Of a stretch of DNA of 64,000 nucleotides, positions 15,841 through 25,418 are shown one piece after another. A program made the position numbers and the translations under genes. The notes under the pieces are model-generated. The model was not told the origin of the DNA. It did no database searches and saw nothing but the letters and a program-made list of their open reading frames with translations. Origin of the DNA: an uncultured Pelagibacteraceae bacterium (lineage in GTDB: Bacteria > Pseudomonadota > Alphaproteobacteria > Pelagibacterales > Pelagibacteraceae); assembly GCA_902603555.1 (NCBI GenBank), contig CACKVD010000003.1, positions 21,499 through 85,498 of the forward strand, written 5' to 3'. How positions within the stretch are numbered: position 1 is the stretch's first letter; the number at the start of each line of letters is the position of its first letter.

Positions 15841-18836
15841 TGACTCAAAGCTTTAGATTAGAAAATGTTGGATTAATAAACAGAGACAAAAAGCTTTCAT
15901 TTAAATTTAATGGCAAGACTTACTATGGATTTGAAGGGGATACTTTAGCATCAGCATTAATAGCAAATGGAGTTCATTTGGTGGGAAGAAGTTTTAAGTA
16001 TCATAGACCAAGAGGATTCTTTGGAGCAGGTGTCGATGAACCTTATGCAATTGTTCAACTGTATAGGAATGGAGAAACTGAGCCAAATATTAAAGCTACA
16101 GAACAAGAACTTTTTGAGGGATTAGAGGCAACGAGTGTAAATTGTTGGCCAAATGTTAATTTTGATATTGGAGCAATAAACAATTTTCTGAAAATTTTTC
16201 TTCCAGCTGGGTTTTATTACAAAACTTTTATGTGGCCAAAAAGCTTCTGGTTTAAAGTTTATGAGCCATTTATTAGAAAAGCAGCAGGACTTGGAGTTGC
16301 ATCTATTAAGCATGATAAAGAAAGATACGAACATAAATACGAATATTGTGATTTATTGATTACTGGCTCAGGTCCATCGGGCTTAGCAAGCGCATATGCT
16401 GCAGCAAAGAATGGAGCAAGAGTAATTTTAGCTGAAGATAAATCAAGATTTGGTGGAACTTTACTTACAAGTGAAGTTAATATTGGAAATAAATCAGGTA
16501 AAGAATGGGCTGAAGGAATTATTGCTGAGTTAAGAGAAATGCCCAACGTCACAGTAAAAAATAGATCACAGGTTTTTGGTTATTATGATCATAACATGCT
16601 AGTAATGTCTGAAAGAATTAGTGATCATTTGCCAAAAACAAAAAAATTTCATCCAAAGCAAAGACTTTGGTATATCAGAGCAAAAGAAGTTTTAATTTCA
16701 TCAGGATCAATTGAAAGACCAATAGTATTTGGAAACAATGATACACCTGGTGTAATGCTTTCATCAGCTGCAAAAGAATACTTAAAAGTTTATGGAGTGT
16801 TAGTAGGAAAAAATCCTTTAATTTTCACTAACAATGATAGTGGTTACGAAACCGCAATTGAATTTAAAAAAAATGGTGTAGATCCAGTGATTTTGGATAC
16901 TAGAAAAGATCCTCGATCTGAAATAGTCGATGAAGCAAAAAATTTAGGAATAAATATTAAGTTTTCTTATGTAGTTGTAGCCGCCCATGGTTATAAAAAA
17001 GTAAAATCAGCTGATATTGCTAAAATCTCAGATGATAAAGAAAAACTTGGAGTAGTAGAAAACATTAGATGCGATTGCATATGTGTTTCTGGTTTTTGGA
17101 CACCTACAATTCATCTAGCTTCACAATCAGGAAATAAAACAAAATTTAATGAAGATATTGACGCTTTTGTTCCAGGAATATCAAAACAAAATGAAACAAC
17201 ATTAGGTGCTGCAAATGGATCTTATACTTTAAATGAAACATTAAAAAGTTCTTTTAAAACAGGTCATGAATTATCAAAAAAGATTACAAATAAAGATAAT
17301 GAAATTTCTTTTCCAAATGTTATTGAAAAAAAATCAACATCACACGATAAGTTTTGGTGCGTACCATTACCTCAGGGAAAAAATTATAAAAGATTTTTAG
17401 ATTTTCAAAATGATGTTGCTGTTTCCGATATCGAGATAGCTCTTAAAGAAGGTTACAGATCTATTGAACACGTAAAAAGATATACAACTCTTGGAATGGC
17501 AACAGATCAAGGTAAAACAAGTAATCTTAATGGTTTACAATTAGTTTCTAAAATAGAGAACAAGGTAGTACCAAATGTTGGTCATACTACTTTTAGACCA
17601 CCCTATACTCCAGTTTCTATTGGTGCAATTGTTGGAAGAGAAGTTGGAAAATATTCAAAACCAACCAGAAAATCTCCAATGCATTCATGGCATGAAAAAA
17701 ATAATGCAGTATTTGTTGATGCAGGAGTCTGGTTAAGACCTAGATATTACAAACAAGGAAACGAAAATTTATTTGAAGCATCAAAAAGAGAGGCGAAAAA
17801 TGTAAGGACCAATGTGGGTGTTTGTGATGTAACTACATTAGGTAAAATAGATATTAAAGGACCAGATGCAGCGAAGTTGCTTAATAGAGTTTATACAAAT
17901 GCATGGCTAAAGTTACCAATTGGTAAGGCAAGATATGGCGTGATGTTAAGAGAAGATGGAATTGTTATGGATGATGGAACAACCACAAGAATCTCTGAAA
18001 ATCATTACCATATGACAACTACCACTGCACAAGCAGCAAACATACTTTCTCATTTAGAATATTATTTACAGTTAGTATGGCCAGAGCTAAATGTAAATGT
18101 AGTTTCAACTACGGAACAATGGGCAGGAGCAGCTATTGCTGGACCAAGATCAAGAGATTTATTACAAAAACTCTTTCCAAATTCAGATGTATCAAATGAA
18201 GGCCTTCCTTTTATGGGTTACATGGAAGGAGATTTGTTTGGTGTAAGTGCAAGAATTTTCAGAATTTCATTTTCTGGAGAGCTTGCATACGAAGTAAATG
18301 TAGAGTCTGATAATGGAAATTTTATGTGGGAAAAAATTATTGAAGCTGGTCAAGAATTTAAAATTCAACCTTACGGTACAGAAGCTTTATCAACTCTTAG
18401 AATTGAAATGGGACATGTCGCAGGATCAGAGCTTGATGGAAGAACAATTCCTTATGATAATTCTCTTGAAGGATTGTTGAGTAAAAAGAAAGACTTCATA
18501 GGAAAAAGATCTTTAATTAGAAAAGCATTTACAGCTGAAGATAGACAAAAAGTTGTTGGAGTAGTTCCTTTAGATAAAAAAACAAGTATTCCAGAGGGAT
18601 CCCATTTAGTAAAAGACTCAAATGCACCGTTACCAAATCCAAAATTAGGTTATATTTCTGCCTCGTGTTGGAGTGTTGAGCATGACAATCCATTTTCTTT
18701 AGCCATTCTTAAGGATGGAAAAAATATGATTGGAGAAAAATTATTTGTAATGTCTCCACTTAAAAATAAAGTTATTCCAGTTGAGATAGTTTCTTCACAT
18801 TATGTTGATCCAAAAGGTGAAAGGGTTAGATCATGA
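15840..18836 (+). CDS. soxA: Sarcosine oxidase, alpha subunit
   Basis: This 998-residue subunit has three parts: an N-terminal 2Fe-2S-type domain (RSFKYHRPRGFFGAG near 50-64), an NAD-binding pyridine-nucleotide domain (GSGPSGLASAYAAAKNGARV near 175-195), and a C-terminal GcvT-like THF domain from about 620 on. The last transfers the sarcosine methyl group to THF as 5,10-methylene-THF. The length matches known SoxA. It overlaps soxG by four bases. Confidence 0.95.
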   Translation: MTQSFRLENVGLINRDKKLSFKFNGKTYYGFEGDTLASALIANGVHLVGRSFKYHRPRGFFGAGVDEPYAIVQLYRNGETEPNIKATEQELFEGLEATSVNCWPNVNFDIGAINNFLKIFLPAGFYYKTFMWPKSFWFKVYEPFIRKAAGLGVASIKHDKERYEHKYEYCDLLITGSGPSGLASAYAAAKNGARVILAEDKSRFGGTLLTSEVNIGNKSGKEWAEGIIAELREMPNVTVKNRSQVFGYYDHNMLVMSERISDHLPKTKKFHPKQRLWYIRAKEVLISSGSIERPIVFGNNDTPGVMLSSAAKEYLKVYGVLVGKNPLIFTNNDSGYETAIEFKKNGVDPVILDTRKDPRSEIVDEAKNLGINIKFSYVVVAAHGYKKVKSADIAKISDDKEKLGVVENIRCDCICVSGFWTPTIHLASQSGNKTKFNEDIDAFVPGISKQNETTLGAANGSYTLNETLKSSFKTGHELSKKITNKDNEISFPNVIEKKSTSHDKFWCVPLPQGKNYKRFLDFQNDVAVSDIEIALKEGYRSIEHVKRYTTLGMATDQGKTSNLNGLQLVSKIENKVVPNVGHTTFRPPYTPVSIGAIVGREVGKYSKPTRKSPMHSWHEKNNAVFVDAGVWLRPRYYKQGNENLFEASKREAKNVRTNVGVCDVTTLGKIDIKGPDAAKLLNRVYTNAWLKLPIGKARYGVMLREDGIVMDDGTTTRISENHYHMTTTTAQAANILSHLEYYLQLVWPELNVNVVSTTEQWAGAAIAGPRSRDLLQKLFPNSDVSNEGLPFMGYMEGDLFGVSARIFRISFSGELAYEVNVESDNGNFMWEKIIEAGQEFKIQPYGTEALSTLRIEMGHVAGSELDGRTIPYDNSLEGLLSKKKDFIGKRSLIRKAFTAEDRQKVVGVVPLDKKTSIPEGSHLVKDSNAPLPNPKLGYISASCWSVEHDNPFSLAILKDGKNMIGEKLFVMSPLKNKVIPVEIVSSHYVDPKGERVRS

Positions 18837-19420
18837 ATTTAATATCAGCACTAGCAAATGTTCATTTAACAGGTAAATTTGGTGATCACGAAAGTAAAAA
18901 TGAAAATAATCTTTTAAAAATATTAGAAATAAAGAATTTGCTTATAGTTCAAATAACTCAGTACAAAAATTCTACAGTTATGATTGAAAATATTGATGTT
19001 GATGGTTTAAAATTAAAAGATGAACCATTAAATGTAACAAATAATAACGACACAAGAATTTTATGGAATGGACCAAAAAATTGGCTTTTAGTTTCAACAA
19101 AAAAAAACTTGATCAAAGATATTTTACAAAATTTTAAGGAGTCAGATTTTGCTGTGACAGATTTATCTCACTCAAGAGCTATAATTGAAATAGAAGGTGA
19201 AGAAACTATAGAAGTTTTAAAAAAAGGATGTCCTTTTAATTTTAATAATCTGAAAAAAAATAATTCTATAAATTCTACATACAATGGAATAGCTTTCACA
19301 GTTGATATGTTGGATGAGAGTCCCAATAAAGTAAGATTGTTTACCCTAAGAAGTTTTGGAGAATCTTTATATCACTCTATAACAGACGCATCTTTAGAGT
19401 TTGGTTTTAAATCTATTTAA
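18833..19420 (+). CDS. soxG: Sarcosine oxidase, gamma subunit
   Basis: The 195-residue gamma subunit overlaps the end of soxA (ATGA) and closes the operon. Recognisable SoxG features are LWNGPKNWLLVS (about 78-89), FAVTDLSHSRAIIEIEG and a C-terminal FTLRSFGESLYHSI. It is required for assembly and has no catalytic residues of its own. The 3' end is four bases from a convergent EamA transporter gene. Confidence 0.9.
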   Translation: MNLISALANVHLTGKFGDHESKNENNLLKILEIKNLLIVQITQYKNSTVMIENIDVDGLKLKDEPLNVTNNNDTRILWNGPKNWLLVSTKKNLIKDILQNFKESDFAVTDLSHSRAIIEIEGEETIEVLKKGCPFNFNNLKKNNSINSTYNGIAFTVDMLDESPNKVRLFTLRSFGESLYHSITDASLEFGFKSI

Positions 19421-19424
19421 AATT

Positions 19425-20273
19425 TTAATCTCGAGTAGCAATATAAACACCAATTGTTGTTATTAAAAAACCTAGAAGATCCAGATTAGTCAAATTTTCA
19501 TTTAAAAAAAGCCAAGCCATAAAAGCAGATGTTGCTGGTATTAAAAAAAATATAGAAACAGTTTTGCTTGCTGAGTTGTTTTTAATTAAATACATTAGTA
19601 TTGTAAAAGCTCCAAATGATACTAAAAATATTTGATGACTCATTGCAATTATAAATGTTTTTGAAAAATCAATATATGGTTTAGCAAAAAATAATATTAA
19701 TATAATATGAAACGAACATCCCCCAACAGCTTGATAAAAATTACTAACAGGCAAAGGTAAGTTGTTACTTAGTTTTTTTTGCCAAATTGTTGAAGTGGTA
19801 ATTGCAATTAATGCCACAATTGTTGCAACTAATCCTAATAAAGGTATATCTGAACCAACATCTAAACCTAAAACCAGTGCTGCACCTAAAAATCCAAGCA
19901 AAACACCAATCCATTGTTTCACAGTCACCCTTTCACCTAGTATTGGTCCACTAAGTGCATTAGTTAAAACAGGTTGCAGTGTTACTATTAAAGCAGCTAT
20001 GCCGGTAGGCATACCAATTGAGATAGAATAAAAAACTCCTCCTAAATATAATCCGTGAAAAAGGACCCCACTAAATACAGATTCAATTAGATTTTTTTGA
20101 TTAATAATTATTGAATATTTTGAATAAAGTGAAAACAACAAAAAACCTAAAGCCACAAAAAAAAATCTAAAAGCAAGAGCTGCAAAAGGATCACTGTTAT
20201 CAATAATTGGCTTAGTTGTGATAAAAGCAGATGACCAAAGCAATATAAATATAAGTGGAAAAATTCTGACCAT
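19425..20273 (-). CDS. EamA/RhaT-family (DMT) transporter
   Basis: A 282-residue protein with about ten hydrophobic helices in two EamA repeats. It begins LLWSSAFITTKPII, the usual start of the first repeat, and has LGERVTVKQWIGVLLGFLGAALVL at the repeat junction. Such transporters export amino acids, purines or other metabolites. No substrate can be assigned. It is convergent with soxG and not part of that operon. Confidence 0.85.
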   Translation of the reverse strand: MVRIFPLIFILLWSSAFITTKPIIDNSDPFAALAFRFFFVALGFLLFSLYSKYSIIINQKNLIESVFSGVLFHGLYLGGVFYSISIGMPTGIAALIVTLQPVLTNALSGPILGERVTVKQWIGVLLGFLGAALVLGLDVGSDIPLLGLVATIVALIAITTSTIWQKKLSNNLPLPVSNFYQAVGGCSFHIILILFFAKPYIDFSKTFIIAMSHQIFLVSFGAFTILMYLIKNNSASKTVSIFFLIPATSAFMAWLFLNENLTNLDLLGFLITTIGVYIATRD

Positions 20274-20398
20274 TTCAGGTTTTATAGAACATTTATTCTT
20301 ACTTTGAGTCTTTAAATTTAGTTAAATTTAGTATGAAAATAAAGGCCTTAAGTTCTACCTTGAGTTGTATAGTAAAATGTATAAGATTCGCTAGAGCT

Positions 20399-20722
20399 AT
20401 GATTAATAGAAAAATAATTTTAGGATTATTTATAGTTAGTTTTTTGGGTGCTTGTGCATCTCCTACAGCAATGCTGGGTCCAGCTTATACTTTAACTTCT
20501 TCTGGTAATGTTATTCAGGCCGGTCTTAGTTATGGATCTAATGAAATGATTACAATGTATACAGGAAAAACTCCACTTGAAAATTTACAAGAAATTAGCT
20601 CAATTGAACAAAACAAGAAAAAAAATATTCATAAAAAAACTTTAGAAAGCGAAGATTTTTATTTTTTAGTAAAAGAAAAAATTGAAAAAACCAATAAAAT
20701 TTTAAAATCTTCTAGTCAATAA
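20399..20722 (+). CDS. Small lipoprotein, unknown
   Basis: I start this gene at the ATG at 20399, which gives a 107-residue protein opening MINRKIILGLFIVSFLGACASP, a lipoprotein signal with lipobox LGAC. The longer frame from 20333 would put 22 odd residues ahead of the signal. The mature part has a glycine-rich hydrophobic segment (AMLGPAYTLTSSGNVIQAGL) and a lysine-rich helical tail. No family is recognised. It is convergent with the following gene, overlapping by 11 bases. Confidence 0.65.
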   Translation: MINRKIILGLFIVSFLGACASPTAMLGPAYTLTSSGNVIQAGLSYGSNEMITMYTGKTPLENLQEISSIEQNKKKNIHKKTLESEDFYFLVKEKIEKTNKILKSSSQ

Positions 20723-21149
20723 TTTTCAAAAAAATAAGCTTTGTTTGCTTAGTTTCTTTACACCACAATTCATAACTTTCACACATTCTCCATAAATGAT
20801 TAAATGCTCTTTGTGAAACTTCTAATGGATAATGACTTTTCGTATAATAGAGACTTGGAAAATGAATTAATTGTTTTATCATCATATCTTTTTGAATTTT
20901 TAGTAATCTTATCGTTTCATCAGGAATCTTTTTTTTAGTATCAACATCAATAAAATTATTTTTTTCTAAAAATTTAAACCATTCATCGTGAAATTGACCA
21001 TTACTAATTTTTTTATAAGTTTCAGTTCCTATAAAACCTTCAACTGCATCAATATTAGAAAAACTAGGATTTTTTTTTTTAATTTCACAAATTTTTGAAT
21101 AAATTACTTCAGCAACAAATAATACATATGGTCTTTCTTTAGACTGCAT
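20712..21149 (-). CDS. Hypothetical cytoplasmic protein
   Basis: 145 residues, mostly helical and charged, with no signal peptide or membrane segment. Noticeable segments are EGFIGTETYKKIS and QRAFNHLWRMCESYELWCKE. I recognise no family. Its ATG overlaps the stop of the racemase gene (shared base at 21149), so the two are translationally coupled and may act together. Confidence 0.6.
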   Translation of the reverse strand: MQSKERPYVLFVAEVIYSKICEIKKKNPSFSNIDAVEGFIGTETYKKISNGQFHDEWFKFLEKNNFIDVDTKKKIPDETIRLLKIQKDMMIKQLIHFPSLYYTKSHYPLEVSQRAFNHLWRMCESYELWCKETKQTKLIFLKIID

Positions 21150-21895
21150 TATTTATTATATTTTTTCATAGCAGCATTTGCTAAAATTAAATTTGGATCT
21201 AAAAATATTTTAGATGATTTAATGGTTTTAAACGATTTAAAAGCAAATATTGCAATAGGAAGCTCAGTGCATCCGAGAATAATTTTTTTACATTCTTTTT
21301 TTATTAAATAATTAATTGCAGGTTTAATAATTTTGCTAGCAGCTTTAACATTTCCCATTTTTACAAGTTTAATAGCTTTGTTCACTGAATTTTTTTGATT
21401 TACCTTATTTGGAAAAACTAGATCAAAATGTTTATCAAAAAATTTATTATAAACACCTGTTTTTAAAGTACCTTCAGTTGCCAAAAGACCAATCTTAGAT
21501 TTTTTTTTACATTTTTTTAAAGTGTATCTAAATACTTCTTGAGGCATATTTATCATTGGTAGATTTATTTTTCTTTTTAAATCATCATACCAATAATGAG
21601 CTGTATTACAGGGGATAACTATAAATTTACACTTACTTTTCTTTAATACCTTACATCCATTCAACAAACTTTTTAAAACTAATAAATATTTTTTTTCACT
21701 AATTCTATTATTGGGTCTGTTTGACAAACTTTTAGTTTGAACCCCTATAGATTCAGGTCTTCCAGGAATATTTGATTTATTATAAAGAAGAAATAAAGGG
21801 TATTCTTGATCTATTTTTCCTCTGTATAAAATTGCAAGCTTATTACAAAAGTCTAGGCCTGCTTGCGTTCCCATTCCTCCCAATATACCAATCAT
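21149..21895 (-). CDS. Aspartate/glutamate racemase-family protein
   Basis: This 248-residue protein has the N-terminal MIGILGGMGTQAGLDF and the two catalytic cysteine motifs of the Asp/Glu racemase family: VIPCNTAHYWYDDL (first Cys) and IILGCTELPIAI (second Cys). Both are intact, so it should be an active cofactor-independent racemase, acting on aspartate, glutamate or a similar acid. It lies upstream of the hypothetical 145-aa gene with which it overlaps. Confidence 0.85.
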   Translation of the reverse strand: MIGILGGMGTQAGLDFCNKLAILYRGKIDQEYPLFLLYNKSNIPGRPESIGVQTKSLSNRPNNRISEKKYLLVLKSLLNGCKVLKKSKCKFIVIPCNTAHYWYDDLKRKINLPMINMPQEVFRYTLKKCKKKSKIGLLATEGTLKTGVYNKFFDKHFDLVFPNKVNQKNSVNKAIKLVKMGNVKAASKIIKPAINYLIKKECKKIILGCTELPIAIFAFKSFKTIKSSKIFLDPNLILANAAMKKYNK

Positions 21896-21938
21896 AATAA
21901 AATTATTTTTCTTTTATTAATTAATAAAAGAATAAATA

Positions 21939-21995
21939 ATTGGCTATAAAAATAAATCAATTCTTAAAAAAAGAATTAAATAATCTATAGCCAAT
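21939..21995 (-). terminator. Nested inverted repeats downstream of the cold-shock gene
   Basis: An outer 9-bp stem ATTGGCTAT/ATAGCCAAT (21939-21947 and 21987-21995) encloses an inner stem AATTCTT/AAGAATT at about 21959-21977. It lies 18 bases beyond the stop of the leftward cold-shock gene. There is no clear T-run, so it is a probable terminator or mRNA-stabilising end. Confidence 0.45.
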
Positions 21996-22012
21996 AAATA
22001 TTAGTGTGAAAA

Positions 22013-22219
22013 TTATGCAGTTTTTAAGTTAACTGCTGAAGGACCTTTAGGACCATCTTCAACATCGAAAGTCAAAGCTTGACCCTCATCTAAACCGTTC
22101 ATACCAGCATCTCTTACTGCTGAAACATGTACAAACACATCTTTTTCTTTGTCTTCTCTTTCAATAAAACCAAAACCTTTGGTTGGATTGAACCATTTTA
22201 CTTTTCCTTGTAGACTCAT
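22013..22219 (-). CDS. cspA: Cold-shock domain protein
   Basis: A 68-residue single cold-shock domain with RNP1 KGFGFIE (15-21) and RNP2 VFVHVSA (28-34). It is a typical OB-fold RNA chaperone. It is monocistronic with an untranslated leader that contains a hairpin. Family identity is certain; which csp paralogue it is cannot be told. Confidence 0.95.
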   Translation of the reverse strand: MSLQGKVKWFNPTKGFGFIEREDKEKDVFVHVSAVRDAGMNGLDEGQALTFDVEDGPKGPSAVNLKTA

Positions 22220-22251
22220 ATTTTTCTTCTTACTTTTTGTTATATTAATTT

Positions 22252-22271
22252 ATTACTTATAATTAAGTAAT
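22252..22271 (-). promoter_or_regulatory. Hairpin in the cold-shock gene leader
   Basis: A perfect 8-bp inverted repeat ATTACTTA/TAAGTAAT with a 4-base loop (22260-22263) lies 33 bases upstream of the cold-shock ATG. Being AT-only except for one C:G pair, it would melt readily. A TTGACA hexamer (reverse strand, 22306-22301) further upstream is a candidate -35 box, but I see no matching -10. Confidence 0.4.
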
Positions 22272-22336
22272 AACCGCTTTCTTTAGAATTTAGAGGGTTT
22301 TGTCAACTAAATTGATAGATTAAAGGTATATTTATT

Positions 22337-22804
22337 TTAATCGTTGCTAATAAGCTTGGTTAAATAAATTGAATTAACATCTTCTTTATAATGAGCAAAA
22401 GGTTCACATGGTTCAAAAAGGCATTTTTTGAACAGTTTTCTAGCTGGTTCAAAAAAATTTCCTGCTCCTGTTTCAATGCTCAATCTCTTAATATTTAATT
22501 TTTTTGCTTCAGCAATTAAATGTTCTACAACTTTTATACCATTACCTTTTTGTCTAAATTTATCATGAATTCTTATTGATTTAAATTCACCATGTTCTTT
22601 ATCTAAAAATTTCAAAGCACCACAACCTAACAATTGTTCCTCTTCCCATAAACTCCAAAATTTGATTGAATCATCTTTTAAACCAGGTATATCCAAAACA
22701 TGTGCACTTCCTTGGGGAGAAGCTGCTCTTAGTTCAATAAAATGTTTTGTCAAAAGTTCATTTACTTCTGGGTGTTCAAAATTTCCCTCAATTGATTTAA
22801 GCAT
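22337..22804 (-). CDS. GNAT-family N-acetyltransferase
   Basis: A 155-residue protein with the GNAT pattern: strand LLGCGALKFLDKEHGEFKSI, the acetyl-CoA loop RQKGNGIKVVEHLIAEAKKL (Q-x-x-G-x-G like) and a late LSIETGAGNFFEPARKLF. The IETG-NFFEPARKLF stretch is like that of YhbS/PhnO-type GNATs, but no substrate is implied. It begins on the base after the purK stop and is probably cotranscribed. Confidence 0.85.
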   Translation of the reverse strand: MLKSIEGNFEHPEVNELLTKHFIELRAASPQGSAHVLDIPGLKDDSIKFWSLWEEEQLLGCGALKFLDKEHGEFKSIRIHDKFRQKGNGIKVVEHLIAEAKKLNIKRLSIETGAGNFFEPARKLFKKCLFEPCEPFAHYKEDVNSIYLTKLISND

Positions 22805-23851
22805 CTATAATAAAGTAGTTATATGTCCCATTTTTCTTTTTTCTTTTATCTCCTTTTTAAGATAATCAAAGAAAAATTCATTATGATTTAAATTAGTATT
22901 ATTTCTATATTCTTTTATTTGATTTCCAATCAAATTAATCATTTTTGCATTAGATAATTTTTTTAAAGGGATTTTTTCAAAGGAACAAACTGCTCTTACA
23001 TGATTTTCAAATTGACTTACATTATAAGCATTTATTGTTAAATGACCTGAGTTATGAACTCTAGGAGCTATTTCATTAACATATAAATTTTCATTTCTAT
23101 CAATGAAAAATTCCACACATAAAGTACCAATATATTTTAATTCTTCTGCAATCTGTTTTGCCCATTCTTTAGATTGTTCCAATATTTTATTGCTTATTTC
23201 TGCTGGAATTTTTGAATGTTTAAGTATTTGATCTTCATGAGTATTTTCTATTGGTTCATATATCTCATAATTGTTATTGCTAAATCTTGTTATAATGACT
23301 GAAATTTCTTTTTTAAGTTTTACTAGTTTTTCAAGAATATATCCTTTTGAAAAATCTACATTTATCAAATTGAGATCTTCTATCTTTTTAATAGGGTATT
23401 GTCCTTTGCCATCATACCCCATAGTAGTTGTTTTTAAAATTCCTGGAAGAAAATCCTCTAAGGTTTCAATATCAGATTTTTTTTCTATACTTACATACCT
23501 GGTAGTTCGAATATTTAATTTATTTATAAAATCTTTTTCTGCTAATCTATGTTGTATTAGTCTATTTACTGAGGGTTTTGGTAAGACAGTTTTTAATTTA
23601 TTCATTTCGTTGAGAGTTTCAAAGGGAATATTTTCAAATTCATAAGTTATAACGTCAACTTTTTTGACGAATTCTAAAATTTTTTCATTGTCTCTATAAG
23701 AACCAAATATAAATTCATCACAAAAATTTTGTGCAGGTGCATCTTTGTCATCACAGTAAATTGTAGTTTTTATATTCAATTTTTTTGCAGCCACTGAAAG
23801 CATACTTCCTAATTGACCTCCACCAATAATACCCAGATTTTTATGTGACAT
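22805..23851 (-). CDS. purK: N5-carboxyaminoimidazole ribonucleotide synthase
   Basis: A 348-residue ATP-grasp enzyme that carboxylates AIR to N5-CAIR in purine synthesis. It opens LGIIGGGQLGSMLSVAAKKL. The ATP-grasp part includes LEKLVKLKKEISVI and the metal-binding VNEIAPRVHNSGHLTI. It lies four bases after purE, a standard purEK pair. Confidence 0.93.
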   Translation of the reverse strand: MSHKNLGIIGGGQLGSMLSVAAKKLNIKTTIYCDDKDAPAQNFCDEFIFGSYRDNEKILEFVKKVDVITYEFENIPFETLNEMNKLKTVLPKPSVNRLIQHRLAEKDFINKLNIRTTRYVSIEKKSDIETLEDFLPGILKTTTMGYDGKGQYPIKKIEDLNLINVDFSKGYILEKLVKLKKEISVIITRFSNNNYEIYEPIENTHEDQILKHSKIPAEISNKILEQSKEWAKQIAEELKYIGTLCVEFFIDRNENLYVNEIAPRVHNSGHLTINAYNVSQFENHVRAVCSFEKIPLKKLSNAKMINLIGNQIKEYRNNTNLNHNEFFFDYLKKEIKEKRKMGHITTLL

Positions 23852-23855
23852 GTTT

Positions 23856-24347
23856 TTACTTAGGTTTTTTTTTAATTGACCTTGTTTGTTTTAATCGCCA
23901 ATTATTTAATCTTTTTTTTATTTTAAAATCATTGTTTGCAATAATTGAAGCTGCCAACAACGCCGCATTTATAGCACCATCTCCACCTATGGCCAAAGTA
24001 CCAACTGGGATACCTTTAGGCATTTGAGCTATTGAGAGTAAACTATCTAGACCTTTGAGTTTTTTAGTCTCAATTGGAACACCTAATACTGGTATTGACG
24101 TCAAAGACGATATCATTCCTGGCAAATGTGCTGAACCTCCAGCTCCTGCTATTATTACTCCAATATTATTTTTTTCAACAGATAGGGCAAAATCAAACAT
24201 TCTCTTAGGTGTACGATGAGCTGAAATTATTTTAGTTTCATGTTTAATACCCATCATTTTAAGGATTTTGACTGATAATTTCATAGTTTTGTAATCAGAT
24301 TGACTACCCATAACAATTGAAACTTTGAGTTTTTTATTCTTTTTCAT
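23856..24347 (-). CDS. purE: N5-carboxyaminoimidazole ribonucleotide mutase
   Basis: The 163-residue class I PurE converts N5-CAIR to CAIR. Landmarks are VMGSQSDYKTM at the N-terminus, IISAHRTPKRMFDFA and GAGGSAHLPGMISSLT, plus IGGDGAINAALLA. The C-terminus has a short lysine-rich tail. First gene of purEK-GNAT, divergent from the dipeptidase at 24451 with about 100 bases between, where promoters for both should lie. Confidence 0.93.
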   Translation of the reverse strand: MKKNKKLKVSIVMGSQSDYKTMKLSVKILKMMGIKHETKIISAHRTPKRMFDFALSVEKNNIGVIIAGAGGSAHLPGMISSLTSIPVLGVPIETKKLKGLDSLLSIAQMPKGIPVGTLAIGGDGAINAALLAASIIANNDFKIKKRLNNWRLKQTRSIKKKPK

Positions 24348-24450
24348 GATTTTGTTTACTTAAACCTTATTTCAAAAATACATAAAAAATTCAATAAAAT
24401 AAATAGAATTTAAAAAAACATATTGGTATGGTTTAAAATTAGTAATCAAA

Positions 24451-25416
24451 ATGAAATTTAAAATAGATAATCTTCAGTACTGCAAATGGTCAAGAGAAAT
24501 TTTTGAAATTAATAGACAAGCAGGCCTTGATGCCGTTCATGTGACTATAGTTTATCACGAAGATTATGATGAGTTATTAAATGAAATTAAAAAATGGGAA
24601 AAATTATTCAAAGATAATGCTGATCTTATTTTTTTAGGAAAAAATTTTAAAGATATTGAAAAAGCAAATACTGAAAAGAAAACAGCAATTTTTTTTGGCT
24701 TTCAAAATTGTTCACCAATAGAGGATGATATAAGTTTAGTTGAAAAAGTTCATGATCTTGGTTGTAGATTTATGCAGCTTACGTATAATAATCAATCTCT
24801 ATTAGCTACAGGTTGCTATGAAAAGATTGATAGTGGTGTAACTAATTTTGGTAGAGAGGTTATAAAAGAAATGAATAGAGTGGGTGTTGTCATTGATATG
24901 TCACACTCAGCAGAAAAAAGCACTTTTGATGCTATAGAAATAAGTGAAAAACCTATTGTTATTACTCATGCAAACCCATCTTTTTGGCATGCAGCAAAAA
25001 GAAATAAATCTTCCGAATTATTAAAAACTTTAAGTGATAGTGGCGGTATCTTAGGGTTATCACTTTATCCACATCACTTAAAAAACAATACAAACTGTTC
25101 TTTAGAAAGTTTTTGTGAAATGGTAGCTAAAACTGCTGATGTTATGAGCGTTAATAATATTGGCATTGGTTCAGATCTCTGTATGAATCAACCCGATGAG
25201 GTTGTTGAATGGATGAGAAATGGCACTTGGTCAAAAAATAAAAATTATGGAGAAGGTTCAAAAAATAAGCCTGGTTTTCCAAAACAACCAGTCTGGTTTG
25301 AGGATGCGAGAGGTTTTTCTAATTTAGAAATAGGATTAAAAAAAGTAGGTTTTTCAGAAACTGAGACCAATGGGATACTTGGTAATAACTGGTATAATTT
25401 TTATAAAGCAATTTAG
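24451..25416 (+). CDS. Membrane dipeptidase (M19/renal dipeptidase family)
   Basis: This 321-residue protein matches the M19 zinc dipeptidase family. Visible elements are LDAVHVTIVYHEDYDE near the N-terminus, VVIDMSHSAEKSTFDA (ligand His), PIVITHANPSFW and NNIGIGSDLCMNQP. It lacks a signal peptide, so is cytoplasmic, unlike the animal enzyme. The catalytic HxD at the N-terminus is VHVT here rather than HNDL, a deviation that raises doubt about true dipeptidase activity. Two genes of unknown function follow within three bases. Confidence 0.82.
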   Translation: MKFKIDNLQYCKWSREIFEINRQAGLDAVHVTIVYHEDYDELLNEIKKWEKLFKDNADLIFLGKNFKDIEKANTEKKTAIFFGFQNCSPIEDDISLVEKVHDLGCRFMQLTYNNQSLLATGCYEKIDSGVTNFGREVIKEMNRVGVVIDMSHSAEKSTFDAIEISEKPIVITHANPSFWHAAKRNKSSELLKTLSDSGGILGLSLYPHHLKNNTNCSLESFCEMVAKTADVMSVNNIGIGSDLCMNQPDEVVEWMRNGTWSKNKNYGEGSKNKPGFPKQPVWFEDARGFSNLEIGLKKVGFSETETNGILGNNWYNFYKAI

Positions 25417-25418
25417 AA

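Noticed and set aside
19762..20031. 89-residue open frame opposite the EamA transporter.
   Set aside because: Shadow frame over a clear membrane transporter.
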